Assembly (NCBI GenBank): GCA_016859345.1
Contig: CM029114.1
Span: forward strand, 14,836,001-14,900,000
Direction: 5' to 3'
Length of the DNA stretch: 64,000 bases
DNA from: Istiophorus platypterus
Lineage: Eukaryota; Chordata; Actinopteri; Istiophoriformes; Istiophoridae
Notes under the pieces: generated by a model
Told to the model about the DNA's origin: nothing
What the model saw: the letters and a program-made list of their open reading frames with translations, nothing else
The model's database searches: none
Made by a program: the position numbers and the translations under genes
Part shown: positions 28,618 through 41,960 of the stretch, piece after piece
How positions within the stretch are numbered: the stretch's first letter is position 1
Layout: each line of letters starts with the position of its first letter

Positions 28618-28676
28618 GTGTGTGTGTGTGTGTGTTTGTTTGTGTGTGTGTGTGTCTGTGTTTGTGTGTGTGTATG
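28618..28676. repeat. (TG)n microsatellite, interrupted
   Basis: TG with TTTG and TCTG interruptions, about 58 bases. Confidence 0.9.
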
Positions 28677-30376
28677 TTCAAGTCACATTAGGAAAAGATG
28701 TCAACACGGTAGATTGTAGTGTAGCTGAAAAATTAAATCAGAAAAGAAAAAAAAGTAATTGCTACACAAAGTCTAGTATTTTGTAGTCCGTCTGTAACAG
28801 CATTTACATGTTCTCCCTAATTAGAGTGGAAACAAACCAGGAGTGATTGTTCAGTTTTGACAGTTTTGAAAGGAAACATGCTCATCATTAATAAAACCTC
28901 CCAATTTGAGGAAATTATTTGTTAAAATACTTGTTGACAAAATACTGTCAGGGGGCATATGACGTGTTTGTCCAGAAAATAATAAGAAACTTATGCATGT
29001 ATCCTCAAATGTTTTATTATATACATACAGTATACAGTATATTTAGTCCCACCAATTCATTGTGAAGTAGGCTATAATTGCACAGGAAGAAGCTTGGCAG
29101 CTTAAGCATTGTTTTTTTTTCTCTTGCCATTTTTCTTCACCTGTTCTTTTCTTCCCTCTCTTTAGTCTCTTCAGTTGTTCATTCTTTGCTCTGTTGGAGA
29201 GAAGTCTGAGCGGAACAAAGCTCAGGGGGCCATGCACCATGTTCAGTAAAATGGCATGTGTCCGCCAAGCTACGGTAAATTACCTCCAGTTGGCTTGCTA
29301 AGGTAGGTTTAACCACCATGGACCATTTCTTTGTGTGTGTGTGAGTGAGTGAGTGAGTGGTCATGTTTTGTGTGTGTGATGGAGAGGTTTGAAATGAGGT
29401 TGTGTGGGTGACAGTGTGAGTGGGTACGTGCAGTGTGGCAAATTATCATCAGCACAGGTAGACAGGCTGGGAAAATTTTGATTAGACTGACCATGCCCAC
29501 ACATAGACACATGAACACACGCGCACACTCTCGCACAAACACACGAATTCAGGTAGCTAATTTGGCAGCGTGAGGCTGAAGAGATGACTAATCAGGATAG
29601 GACCTGGTGAGAGGCTGGTCTGTGGCCTATAATGAGACACATAATATACAATCACACGCATGCACATGCAAACAATCACATGTACAAAAATTCAGAGCAA
29701 AAATGTCCAATGCAAACAAACACAAACACATGCAACACGCATACACTTACTCAAACCACAGTGAGTGATTTTGAATAGAAAGACCACCCTCATAATTGCC
29801 CCGTGATGATTAAGCCTAAGATAATGATTAGCAGCGAGTGGCCCCTTGGAGCGACCAGGGGCTCGGGGAAAACATACTGTCAGCTCCCTGCAATATGAAG
29901 CTCTTGACATGTCGGCAACAACATGTATCCGTATAGTTAGATGTGCCGGGGTGTTTCAGGAAGGGTTTACATACAAGCCCGCTCAGACCACATTAAAATC
30001 ACAATCATTAATGAGTCATTGTCACATTTTTGCGCTGGTCAAATTTTAATTTGGCAAGACAAACAGTCATCTCTGCTCGTGTCTCTGATTTTGGTTGGTG
30101 TGGCCGGCTGCATTATGGCTTCTCCCACTGGCTATTTTGTAACATGTATAGTACATACACACAGGCGAACGCACACATATGTGTGGGAGTAGGTGGGTGA
30201 GGGGCTGGTTCACTGTAGGAATGTGCACAATTGTCATTTTGCCCTGAAGACAAGTGGCCTGGCTGGCAATTTATTTCATACAGGGCTGGTTGTAAATCCT
30301 TTGTGTGGCTTCATAGCAAATAACTGCACAGTGCTGGAGTGTAGCCTTAAAGGTATAGGTCACCCCCACATCAGTG

Positions 30377-30409
30377 TTGAGACCACAGTTCTGGTAACTG
30401 TGGTCTCAA
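30377..30409. repeat. Perfect hairpin, 14-base arms and 5-base loop
   Basis: TTGAGACCACAGTT (30377-30390), loop CTGGT, AACTGTGGTCTCAA (30396-30409). It lies just after AAAGGTATAGGTCACCC, which resembles the end of a common teleost element, so the hairpin may be internal to a repeat. Confidence 0.9.
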
Positions 30410-31042
30410 TTTAATATCCTCAGTGAGAAATGAATGACAGCTTTTTAGCATTATGTAGTCATATGTATAATAAAGGTTGATATTTGTATTCCCACTCTGT
30501 TGTTTTTGATTGCCATTCACATTAGCCTTTTTTATATCTTATTTTCATAACTTAGGCAAAGTCTTTATTCTGTTTTGACATGTTATGATCATGGATAACA
30601 GACTGTGACAGAAACAATGCAAAGCTGAGTTTGCCCTCCTCAGAATTCAGCATGAGAAAATCGCTTCTACATTTTTATCTTAAAAAAGATCTATCACTTT
30701 AAAATCATTTTCACTCAAAATAGTTCAAAGCCCTGGGCTGAGCACCTCATCCACTCCCTCCATGCTAGACATTCTATGCCCGTCAGAAAATTGCGTCTGG
30801 GGAGGTTCTGGCTTTGACCGGACCACTGCAGTTTCCGCATGGCTGCCTCTGGCTGCTCTGAGGACGCTCGCAGAAATCCGATGCACCGAAACTACCCTGA
30901 AAATCCACTGCCAACGACCTCGTCTGTAAGGCACTGCCGTTTTGATTCCTCACCGCCTGGCGGGCTAGACACCACGCTCTGTTCTCCTCTGCTCTGAACT
31001 TTCTAATGCTCAAGTCTAATCAACTCTGCGCGCCCTCCCTCC

Positions 31043-31330
31043 CTCATGAGACGAGATGGGCTGAGGCGGAGATGTGCGAGGAAGAATGGCGAAAGGAGGA
31101 GAAGTAGAGGAGACGGGAGGGGTGGGGAGAGAAGAGAAGATGAAGGATATGAGAGGGGGGAAGATGAAGGAGGAGATACATGGATGAGGTCAGGAAGCAA
31201 AAAGGCTGAGGAAGATAGAGATGGAAATATAGGATAAAGGAGGAGTGACAGAGGGATGAGGACAGAAAGGATGGCAAGAGGCGGCGAGAGAGAGGGGGTG
31301 CCAAAAGCAATCAGAGTGAGTTGAGGAGAA
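31043..31330. repeat. Purine-rich tract (plus strand A/G)
   Basis: Nearly 290 bases dominated by GAGGAAG, GGAGAGAAGAG and similar words. The open frames across it are low-complexity translations on both strands. Confidence 0.75.
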
Positions 31331-33296
31331 TCTTAAAGCAAGTTAATAACCGAAGGCATTTATCTTTTTCAACCCTGTCCTTCTGTCCCATCTAATATTT
31401 GGGAAAAAAAGATTCATAAAACAAAAACTAAGGGCCGATAAAACAATATTTTTATATGCTCATTCATATGTTGCACGTATGAAATTAAAATAGCACAATT
31501 TACATATTTGGTCAGGATTAGGCAAAAATCAGAATCTGACTTTCTGACAAATGCATTACCATATAAAAATTACATGCTACACTGTGCAATTTTCAAAAAC
31601 GCAATATGCAAAATGAAAGGTAGACTAAAACCAGTCTGCAATTACTGCAATCGAGCTACTTAAGCATAGCTTGATTGCAGTCACAGCTAACCTTAACCCC
31701 TTGGACTTTTTCCTGACCTGTTCCTTGTCTCTGTTTCCTGATACTACGGCTCCAACCTTTCAATTATTGGGTTTGTTATCCCACGTAAAAATAGAAAATA
31801 TTATATCGCAAATGTCATCACAAAGGAGAAAAAAGTCAAAGCAGATGCTACTAGCTTGGCAGAGATGTGATTTAACTTGTCCAAACATGGAGCACAGCAT
31901 CTAATTTTCCAATTTTTTTTGTCTTAGACATAATGGGGAAAAACGTAAACAGATAAACTAGTCCTGCCAGAAGCTTACTAGCCTTAAGAAGATATCCTTT
32001 AGATTGTCCAAACACTGGTAACCTAATAATTAACCAACATATGCTGTCCTGTGTCCTACTAATGAAAATCAACTGTAATTGTCTAATATCTTAGTTATTC
32101 GTTTTTTTATACCACATAAATATGGCAGATATGGCAGTAGCATAATGTAATCACGACTAGTCCTGTTAAAAGCTATTTACCCTAGATACGATGTCCTTCA
32201 GACTGTCAGTACAGTTTCTGATTTGATTTGACAATTACTTTCATTTTTATTTTCGGCCGTTGCACAACTTCAATTTCAAACCCTTTTTTCATTAACTTCA
32301 CTGTTTCATTTACACCTGTATGGCTTTGTAACGCAGTATAGCATAGCGGCAAGAAAAACAAAACAAAATAAACAACTTAGCCACATGCAAATAGACAAAC
32401 AAGCATGCAGTCAGACATTTGCACACACGCATGTGCAGCCTTTCAATTCTGCATGTCAGTGCAGCCGTGTAACCCATAAGGGGGAAATTAATGGTTACAA
32501 ATCTCCCTCTGATACAATCAATTATGTCAACCAGAGATGCAGTTATGTTTATTCCACTGCCACTGCTGTTGTTTTCCTCCCCTTGATTCATCTGTCTTCT
32601 CCTTCATACCACCCTCTCTCTCCCCCATCTCTCTGTCACTGTGCTCTAAACCCAGTACTGTCACTATGGATCCGTCAAAGCCATGCCTTAAAGCCACAGC
32701 CGGAGAGAGGCAAAGTTTGTGTGCGTGTGATTGTGTCTGTGAGAGGAGGAGAGAGAGAGAGACAGAGAGAAAGGGAGAAAGTTGTGCTGTACAGTATAGA
32801 GAATGGCCACCTCAGCAGTGAAAATACTGCATTAAAGAGGAGGCAGACAAACAGGCAGGATACAACACTAGGGGCCTAAATTTAAACTCTCATGAAAGGT
32901 CCATAGGCCTCAATTTGGCAGGAGGATACACTCAAATGTTCGAACGTACTCTCGTTCCTTACCTTATCCATTTATTTATCTTTTTTTTTTTTTTTACCTT
33001 TCTTTCCTCCGTCTGCCAATTCCTTTAATTCTATCTTTCCCTCATGGTGCATCTCTGTCCTGTCTATCAAGCACCCCGTCAATCCAGCTCCCTCTGTTTC
33101 TCTGTAAAGAAGATTAATAATGTTTGACGTCTTCAGATCCTGTACACCCATTGTTCTCCATTTCATAATACCTCACATAAAAGACCTCTGAAGATTCTCA
33201 GGACCTATATATAATGAGATTCCGAGTAAGGCTGTATGTTTTTTCCTTTTCCAGTGCTAGATGGATCGCAATACTTTCCCTGACATACACAAACAG

Positions 33297-33311
33297 ACAC
33301 ACACACACACT

Positions 33312-33355
<44 letters not shown>

Positions 33356-33356
33356 G
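33297..33356. repeat. (CA)n microsatellite
   Basis: About 60 bases of CA with two single-base interruptions. Confidence 0.93.
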
Positions 33357-35957
33357 CGAAAAAGATTTGTTCAGAATCAGCAAATTGAAGTTCAGAAACT
33401 CTGTCTGAATGTAGATTTACTGGCTCAGTTAGAAAAAAAAAAAGTGATTTCTGCACAAGACGTTAGAACCAAACCTTAGCCTCCTGCATTACAGAGCAGA
33501 TATCAACTGTGTATATCTTGAGTCTTGAAATATTTATTCAGAAAGGCCTTTCTGGGGCGCTTACTGGGCCCTGTTCATAATTTAATAATGCATAAGTACC
33601 AACACTGGTATATAAATATAAAAGAAGGCACTTAACACTGGATTGTCTAACTGCCGAGAGGATGGCATTGGAAATACAGAGAGATCTAACTGAGAGCAGA
33701 GTACATTCATTTGCAGAATGTCACCTTGACTCCTGCCTGAGAAAATGTGCTGGTGGACACAAAAAAAATTTCCTTCAGAGATATAATAGAATAACATTAA
33801 AACTACAGTCTTTTGAGTCACTTTGACAGCTGTGCTGCTCAGAGTAATGATTTGTTTGAAATGTCTCATGATAAATGTCCACAGCGTTATGGGAGTATTT
33901 GTCTGAAAACATTTTCATTAGATATTACATTTTCTCTCAAGAAACAAAATCGAAAATCTAAACAGAAAAAGAGATTTTTCTTCAAAGTTTACTGGGACTG
34001 AAGAGGCACAGCAGTAGTTATTCAGTGCAAATGTACCTGGAACATTGATATATAAAAATCAAGACTTATTACAGTTCCCTTTTGTGTTGTGGTTGTGCTT
34101 TAGTTATTGGCTAGCATGGTAATAATAGTTTGGCACATCAATGGATTTAAGTTCAAGTCCTCATCCATCTCATGGAGATATCATGCCTTATCAAACAAAG
34201 ACATATGTTATATTATTTTAACCAATATATGCATTGCATCTACTATCTTTATAAAGGTATTCAATGGTTTTTGAAATTCAAGTATGCAAAAACCACGGTT
34301 GAGTGATTGCAAGGCAATGTGGTTGTTTTTTGCACCAGCACAGCCCACAACTGTTTCATTTTTGATAAGCTGTATCCATCATTTTTCTGAAATAGCATAT
34401 AACTGATGATACAGTGATTTTCAGGATGTATGGCTGGTAATTTTGAAGCAATCAATGGAGACAGCAAAGGTAAACAGAGTGCTAAATGTCAGCTATAGTG
34501 ATTGTGCTGCCACAATATCACCTCAGGCCTGGAGACCTAAATAACCAAAATCAATAATCTAATAATTTCATATTCAAATCACGCAGGGTAGAGGTCTGGA
34601 TCTTATTGCAGATTCATATTCCTCTTGTGCTGATGTATTCCAGTCAACAAACCAGTGCAGGCAAGATGCACTGAAAATACAGTAATTCAGAAAGAGCAGT
34701 GGGTGGACCACAACTGTATCTCCAGTCTGTTATAGAGTTTTTAAAGTTTAATAATTTCTGCAAGTCATGTTGGAATACCTGTAATATGCCATATTTTATA
34801 TACTGTGTATTATTGTTAATTCATGTGATGCTATTGTTAATTCATGTAATAATACCTAGAAGGGTTTTCTTTACCGTTGCATCTATTGATTTGTTTTACA
34901 TTGCAATGACATTTTGTACCATTTGTGGTGCTTCAAATAAGTTTTTGAATAAAATTATCTTAAAACTAAAAATCAAAATTGGTTATATTTTTATGATATA
35001 GTGATATATTTTATTGCAAAGTCCAAAAGAAAACTAGAGTGTGCATCAATGCTTAACTATGCCAGTGAGAAATTTTTGATCAAAATGTATCTTGTACTGC
35101 TCAGATCTCATATTCAGGTTGTAGCTAGAGGTCTAGAACATTGATTCCCTTTCAAATCTTTAGTAACTCTGGATGAATTCAAGTTCCAAAAACATGTGCT
35201 GAATTTGAGGGTTACATATGAATGATCGTTGATATAAGAGACTCGTCTATTTGTAGGGTTTATTTTAATGAAAAGTAGAAACCCAGAAGCCTTCCAAAAT
35301 GGTGGCATAGCAACACTCATGTTTTGACAATAATGTATTTACCAGCACAATTAGACTGTAACATTTGACCAAGTCAGACACCTTTTCCTAAACTAAATGT
35401 TGCATAATGCAACAGAGTGAAAGAAAGTGTATCTAACTTTGAAATTTGTAGTGCTTTTTAAAATTTTCATGCTCCCAAAAGTATCGCACAAACCTTATCT
35501 TACTTCCTAGTGCCAGGAAGAATAGAATTAACACAAGCCTGTAATTCCTCAACAAGTTGTGTTTTTGTTTTTTTTTTGGAACCTATGCTGAAGCATCCAA
35601 ACACAAGGACTAATCTCTAATGTATTCAATATGGAAAAATTGAAGTGGTAAACAGACGCATGGAGGGAAAACATCTGCTAATCGTCACAACAAGCCCACT
35701 GGAACTCTACATTCTACATATATACTTAACTTTGGACAACTAGCACCAGATCTTGAGCAGATCACCACAAACGAAGAAGACACAGTAGGGTACAGGGAGT
35801 GATAGTAACTGCCATAACTTGTTTTGATTCACACAGGCACTTCACACAAATAAGATGGCTTATCCTTCCAGGAATACAGTGGCCCTAAATAGCTGCTTTC
35901 TTCCAAGTTGTTGACAAAGAGTATCTCCATGGGCTATTCCCTGTTGTCAAGTGTGTT

Positions 35958-35958
<1 letters not shown>

Positions 35959-36007
<49 letters not shown>
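35959..36007. repeat. (TG)n microsatellite
   Basis: Pure TG tract of nearly 50 bases. Confidence 0.94.
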
Positions 36008-36011
<4 letters not shown>

Positions 36012-36585
36012 TGTATCTGTGATGTGGAAAGAGTGCGGCTGGTTTTGCCACTGCACTCAGGGGGCAACGTATTTGTGTTTATAAGTGGTGTACTTGTGAG
36101 TCTTTGTTCATGCATTTACATCACTGTGCCTGTGCAGGTGTATGTGCAGTGTGTTTGTTTGCTCCCCTGGTGCCCTGTCTTGATCTTAGGAGGGAAAAAA
36201 GAGTGCACAAGGGAAAGAGATGTATCTTTAGCACAGTCAACAAGATGCTGAGCCACCAGGTAGCAGACATGGTCATATAAGACATCAACAATACACAGTG
36301 AACCTAAGGTCAAAATAATTTATCCTGACCTGTCACTGATGTTTTACACCAAATTATCAATGCCATTGCTACCACACAAAGCTGGAATAATAATGCCACA
36401 CATTTCTAAGCTATCAAGTCATAAGCCTTATTTAGCGTGGCTCATTGACTAAGAAAGAACACATTCATGTTTGCATGAATGGCTGAGGGGGAGGAAGCTG
36501 AGAGGAAGGAAGGCCAGACCAAACTCCCACATTAACAGATTCACACCTGGGAGCTGCATGGCACAGCCACACAGTCTCACACTAT

Positions 36586-36725
36586 TGGGCACTGAGCTGC
36601 TCCACTGGAACATCTAAAGGTTAAGTGCACAGAGGTTGCAGCCCTGATGGCAGTTGTTGGGGGATTTAAACTGCCAAGATTTTCGCAGCTACTGTACTGC
36701 TTAGATATTAAACCATCACTGTTCA
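36586..36725. mobile_element. Degenerate interspersed repeat (SINE-like)
   Basis: CTGAGCTGCTCCACTGGAAC, AAAGGTTAAGTGCACAGAGG, then TGGCAGTTGTTGGGGGATTT. The order 'clipped CTGGAGCA, GGTTAAGTGC, GGGGATTTGAAC' is that of a frequent fish repeat, here heavily mutated. Confidence 0.35.
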
Positions 36726-37688
36726 ATCACAAGCTCATTTCCTCTGAGACTATCTTTTACTGCAGGTCAATATATGTCTGTTGAGGCTAAATGTGGAGAT
36801 GTTGTGCTGAGATAGTCAGGTGTTCTTCTACCTTCATGAGTAGTGATTTTTACCTATATTTTGAAGCTAGATAGATGTTGAGTAATCAAACTAATGCTCT
36901 AAGCAGGGAACTGTGCTTCCCTGTTACATGGCACCTTATGTGTAAAAGTAAAACTTGGATAACTAATGTTTGTTTGTCTTTAATTACAGCTTGTTTGCAA
37001 TGATTAACCTGGACAACAGGGTTTGCTGAACAAAAGCACAGTATGTTCATATTACCATCTTATTAGTTTGCTGAAAGACAGTAAATTATATTGTTGATTT
37101 ATCACACATCTATAATAGATAGAAAGACAGTAAATAGATAAACTTTTTGAGGGATGTTTAGTGGTTTCCCTGGTAACTCTATTCTCATTACTCACTTTCC
37201 TCCTCCATTACAGTATCTGTCAGGTCTAGTGTTTCAGAGACATCTGCTTCATGCCCCACCCTGGGTGTGGTTGTATGTGCATGCATGTGGGTGTGTGGGT
37301 TTGTGTGTCTATGTATGTGTGCACACAAGGGAGGAAGGTTGAGTCTAATTGCACAGGCCCATCTGCTGATTCTTGGAAACAGGCTTCCATCTTACGGACA
37401 GTACAGACAAAGATACACAGGCACAAACATCAAACACATACACACACATACACAAACACAGACACACAGACACCACAAGTGCCTGCCTCAAAGCCTTCAA
37501 CGTGGACCCTGGACAATCTGCACCCATTCTCTGGCAGCTGTGTGGACGCCATTGACTGGCATTGTTAATAATATGCACCCTATTGTCTTAGGACAAAGGC
37601 CTCTCCACTCAAGGCAAAGGTCACATTATAAGACAATAAGCTTGTATTCACTGGGGGTGATGACGGAGAGGCAAAAGAGGGTTTGTGT

Positions 37689-37757
37689 TTGTGTGTGTGT
37701 GTGTGATGTGTGTGTGTGTGTCTGTCTGTCTGTCTGTCTGTGTGTTTTTGTGTGTGA
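37689..37757. repeat. (TG)n-(TCTG)n compound microsatellite
   Basis: TG tract, then five TCTG units, then TG again. Confidence 0.92.
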
Positions 37758-38467
37758 CAAAGGTTTAATTTCTGCACGGGCTGCCACAGCTGGGCAATTA
37801 CTTATTTTATTATTGTAATTAGTTTTATATATTTTATGTTTTAATATATCTCCTTAAAAATGATGCGCCCAGAATAATATCTCTAAATTTATCCTGGACT
37901 TTGTCAAAGAGACAATCAAAAAAAAAAAAAAAAAACTTTCACCACTTTCACACGATATTAGTTTTACAGGAAGATAATCCTGTTAAGAGAGTCACTTTTC
38001 TTCCATTCAGTTTCATGCCTAATGAATACCCCATGTCAAGAGGAGTGTTTATCCGCTTATCTTCCCGTGCATATGTACACTGTACCAACATGTGACCTCA
38101 ATTTATGTGAATCATTGTTTGACCAATGAAACTGATAGCGATTGTATTTCAAGCTACGCTTTCATTAGTGAGGTGGTGAATGAAGGTTGTATGTTTGTGC
38201 ATATAACGCAGGAAACACCTGTTTCAGAAGGACAAAAAAAGCACATCCCCCATATGAAGAATGATATGTCCCTTTTCCTGTTGTTCTTTCTATTCAGTCA
38301 TTTTTTCAGAGAAATAAAGGAAAATTGTAGCCTTGATATCAAATAATTAGATTTCAAAGCCAGTACTTGGAGTCATAAGAGAGACGAGGAGGGAAAGCAT
38401 GCAGGGTGACACACACTGGACAGGAAATGCATTAAACTGGACAGGCTCACATACACCACACGGACAC

Positions 38468-38505
38468 CCACACACATACAGACACACACACACACACACA
38501 CACAA
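38468..38505. repeat. (CA)n microsatellite
   Basis: About 38 bases of CA with two interruptions. Confidence 0.9.
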
Positions 38506-40930
38506 AGACACAGGTGATATATCATTAGACAAATGAAGACTAAGAAAATATACTGTGGATAGAATATGGATTAAAAAAAAAACTAATGATAACCAAAAAT
38601 AATAATCAACCACACTGAAATAAGTTCTGTTGTAAAACCTGTTTAAAAAATATTGCCTATTTCCAAAGTAGTCAGTCTTTTCACAGACTTGATATTTTGA
38701 AATTACTCCCACACATGTCCTTGAGTATTTCTATTCATTTTTATTCAAGTGATAGGACACTTGAGTGAAATGACCTTGGCCATTAAATAGATAAAACTTA
38801 ACTAACTACATAGCACACTGCCAAACCACACAGAAGGAGAGCGGGAGAGAGCACCCTCAACTCTCAGCCAATTCAATCAATAAAGAATAGGATCCCACAT
38901 GAAAACATGGCCTCAGGGTTTTTATACAGCAAAGAAACATATTTCTCCTCTTTGTGAAAAACTGATGTCTGCTGGGATACTTTGACTCACTGTCAATACC
39001 CAAGGAACTGCACCCTCTTCTATTCAATAAACTGAATGTGCAATTCATCAGCCTAACTCTAGGAGACAGTATTTGTAATTAAAAAGGAGCTCATAAATTC
39101 AAGACTTCACAGGCCCAGCTTAGCTTGTAAATACACTGTAAATAAGTTGCAGTAAATGACTGCATGGCCAAATGATGGTCTGAGTTTGTGGTTAAACTCA
39201 TCTTGATGTCTTGAAGGAACAGCATGATGATTACAATTACAGAAAAATTAATTTCATATGCTATTTATTCTATTTCTTTTCTAATTTATTCCAATAAATC
39301 TTATCGTATGTTATTCTTTTCTATTTTGGTCTATTCTATTCTTATCTGTCCTATTTCACATCATGTTGTGTTCGCTGCATACTGCATGCTGTTCTGTATT
39401 CTTTTTGAAGCTCGATGGGTCAGATCTGATTGGATTAACAGTTTGAGAGGACACATTTGTTGGGCCAATTAGAGCACTTCCTGGCACAGATGGAACCCTG
39501 GGATCTCCGGGGAGAACGCTGGGTCATATTTGGGTTCTAAAAAAGCATTATGCGTACTGTAGAGTTGGCAAAAAGCAATACACCAGGTGTATGTATGTAT
39601 TTGTGTGACTGTACCCCAGGCCTAAATAAGCCTGATGTAAATAATAATGCATTCTGAGTAAACATCCCTGCTTGAATATGTTTCAAATCATGGGTCAAAA
39701 TAGTGTGTATTCGAGCCTCAACCCACACATACAGGCACACATATTCTTACCTGTCGTAATGTACTTTGCTTTCTCAAAGTGAAATGAGACCCCAGAGAAT
39801 CACATCTCAGTGGCAGCTGGATGTCCTAGCCCTGGAAAAACAGACAGGGAGAGAGAGAGGAGACAGAGCAAAAGGGAGTGACAGAAAGGCAAAGAGAAAG
39901 AGATAGAAAGAGAGAAATACAGAGGGGGAGAAAGGTGGGGGTTATTCAAGCTCAATGAACTGAAATCCCTGTCATTTTTCACAATAGAGACAGATACCCA
40001 TAATATGTAGTGAACGTGGGGTGCAGTGTGAATAGTGCCCCCCTCCAGATTGTGTGAATAGCCACAACCCACTCAAACACAAGAAGCAGACAGCTCACAA
40101 GCCATTTTCGCCCATGATTGCTTGTTTAGTTTTTGGGTGTCTACGTGTGCACCTACACACACTTGTGTGTGTGTGTGTGTTTGTGTGTGATCAGCCTCAT
40201 AATGACCTCTTAAGGGTATCAAAGTCTCTAATGGTTTATCTCTGTGCATGCTGGCAGTTTACAGCTAAAAAGCTCTCTCATGCCATGATAACTGGTTTAT
40301 ATGGGTGGAATTTCACTGCCAAATGCTAGAAACACTTTTCAGAGAGAGAACGTGTTAGCTCTGTTCATCCTCTAGAATGTAGAGCGTCACTTATTCGAAG
40401 TTAGAATGTGTCTTATATATTTTTCTACCTGTGCCTTGTCTCCTGTCTCTATTTCCCTTTGCATCCTCCCCTGTTTTCCATCACTATGTATTTTTTTCAA
40501 AATATCTCTCCCTCTCTCCTTTGGCTCTCTTCTCTATTTTCTGCTTTAGAAGGACCCTACCTGTCTCCTTTCTTTCCCTCTCTCCTCAACTTCCTCTTTA
40601 CCCCCCACCCCATCCTCATGCCCAGCCTACCTCTCTTGAGGGTAAACTTTGCAGCCTCATCTCACCAGGGTCAATCTAAATGTGAGTGTCTGTATTGTGA
40701 CAGACATTTCACAAGGATTTGTGTGTGCACCTCCTGGCATGCAAGCTGCAGTTGTGTGCGTGTGTTAGTGTTGTGCTGTTTACTGGGGAGGGCTGATAGA
40801 GCCAAGGAAAAAGCACATATCTGTTTGGCCTTGAATTTTCTGTTCCAGCATCTCTGCGTGGCATGCAATATTTTCAGGTACACAAAAACAAGTGCATCAA
40901 CATACTGTAATTTGGATACACACGCACAAA

Positions 40931-40931
<1 letters not shown>

Positions 40932-40965
<34 letters not shown>
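40932..40965. repeat. (CA)n microsatellite
   Basis: Pure CA tract of 34 bases. Confidence 0.93.
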
Positions 40966-40966
<1 letters not shown>

Positions 40967-41589
40967 TCTATACAGTGTCAAAGCCTGGATCTCTGTGAAG
41001 CTCTCAGGCAGTGCTGTGTGGTAATTGGTTCTATTAACCAGTACAGGAGGCTGTGAGCAATATCTCTATGGGTGATCAGAGACTGCAACAAAAATAGATT
41101 CACTATGCTGTGTTTTTGTGCATACATGTGTTTGCATTTATTCATGCCTACGCATGTGAATGTATGTATACCCCTAGTTTCATGTGTGTATGCATGCACT
41201 GCAATGCTGGAGAATTGCCAAAGGCAACCGGCCACTGGCAAGAAATAACTACGGCACTAATCTCCCCCACCTAAACAGCGCCTTCATTCATGTCTTGCTT
41301 GCTTCTCTCAGAACAAGGTATACATTATTCACAAGGAGCTGGTCAACAATGGCGGGATCAATGAATGAGGAATGGGGAGAGAGAGGTGGAAAAGAGGCAG
41401 GTTTGAATGCAGAGGTGAGATGGTGAAGGAACAAGTTTGTACAAGAAGTAGAACTACACGCGGAATGAGATTTTTCATTAGGGCTCATTTATGTAAACAA
41501 GTGGAAAAAAGGGAAAGATAAGATTAAAGATTCATCCATTGTGAAAGTCTATGCATACATCAGCGGTGCTCCATTGCAACATGTTCTAA

Positions 41590-41960
41590 CTCAAAACTTG
41601 TCACATACGGGCAATTGGGATCACTTGTAAAACGCACTGACTACCCCTGCAGCATCGTTTTTCAAGGTGCAGGGTACAGCATGAATGAAGCGCTATAATT
41701 ATAAATGGCAGCACAGTCACCAGGACGTGGCTGGGCTGGCTGGAGTGTGTACAAATTGTACAATTGTACATCAGAGACTGAAGTTTGCATCCAGAGTCTT
41801 TTCTCTTGCTAGGTTTAGGCACCGAACGACTTTTAGGACTCATTAAAGTTAGGGAAACTTTGAAACGGTGAACTTTTTCTGTATCAAACCAGATCACGAC
41901 CTTCCCCTAACCTCAACAAAGTGCTGTGAATGGCGAGAGTTAACCATAAAAAGTTAATAA
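41590..41960. mobile_element. Interspersed repeat, teleost type, unclassified
   Basis: Contains GACTACCCCTGCAGCATCGT, CAGGGTACAGCATGAATGAA and AGTCACCAGGACGTGGC, followed by GGTTTAGGCACCGAACGAC. I recognise this combination as recurring fish repeat sequence from memory. It is more GC-rich than the flanks and has no coding capacity. Confidence 0.4.

Noticed and set aside
28112..28719. Open frames up to 185 codons around 28.1-28.7 kb
   Set aside because: Made almost entirely of CA/TG microsatellites on both strands.
34115..34175. GTTCAAGTCCTCATCC, a tRNA B-box-like word
   Set aside because: No matching A box or tRNA fold upstream; too weak to call a tRNA or SINE.
40408..40998. 196-codon plus-strand open frame, longest in the window
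   Set aside because: Composed of a CT-rich tract (Leu/Ser/Phe/Pro) and a CA tract at its end; low complexity with no domain.
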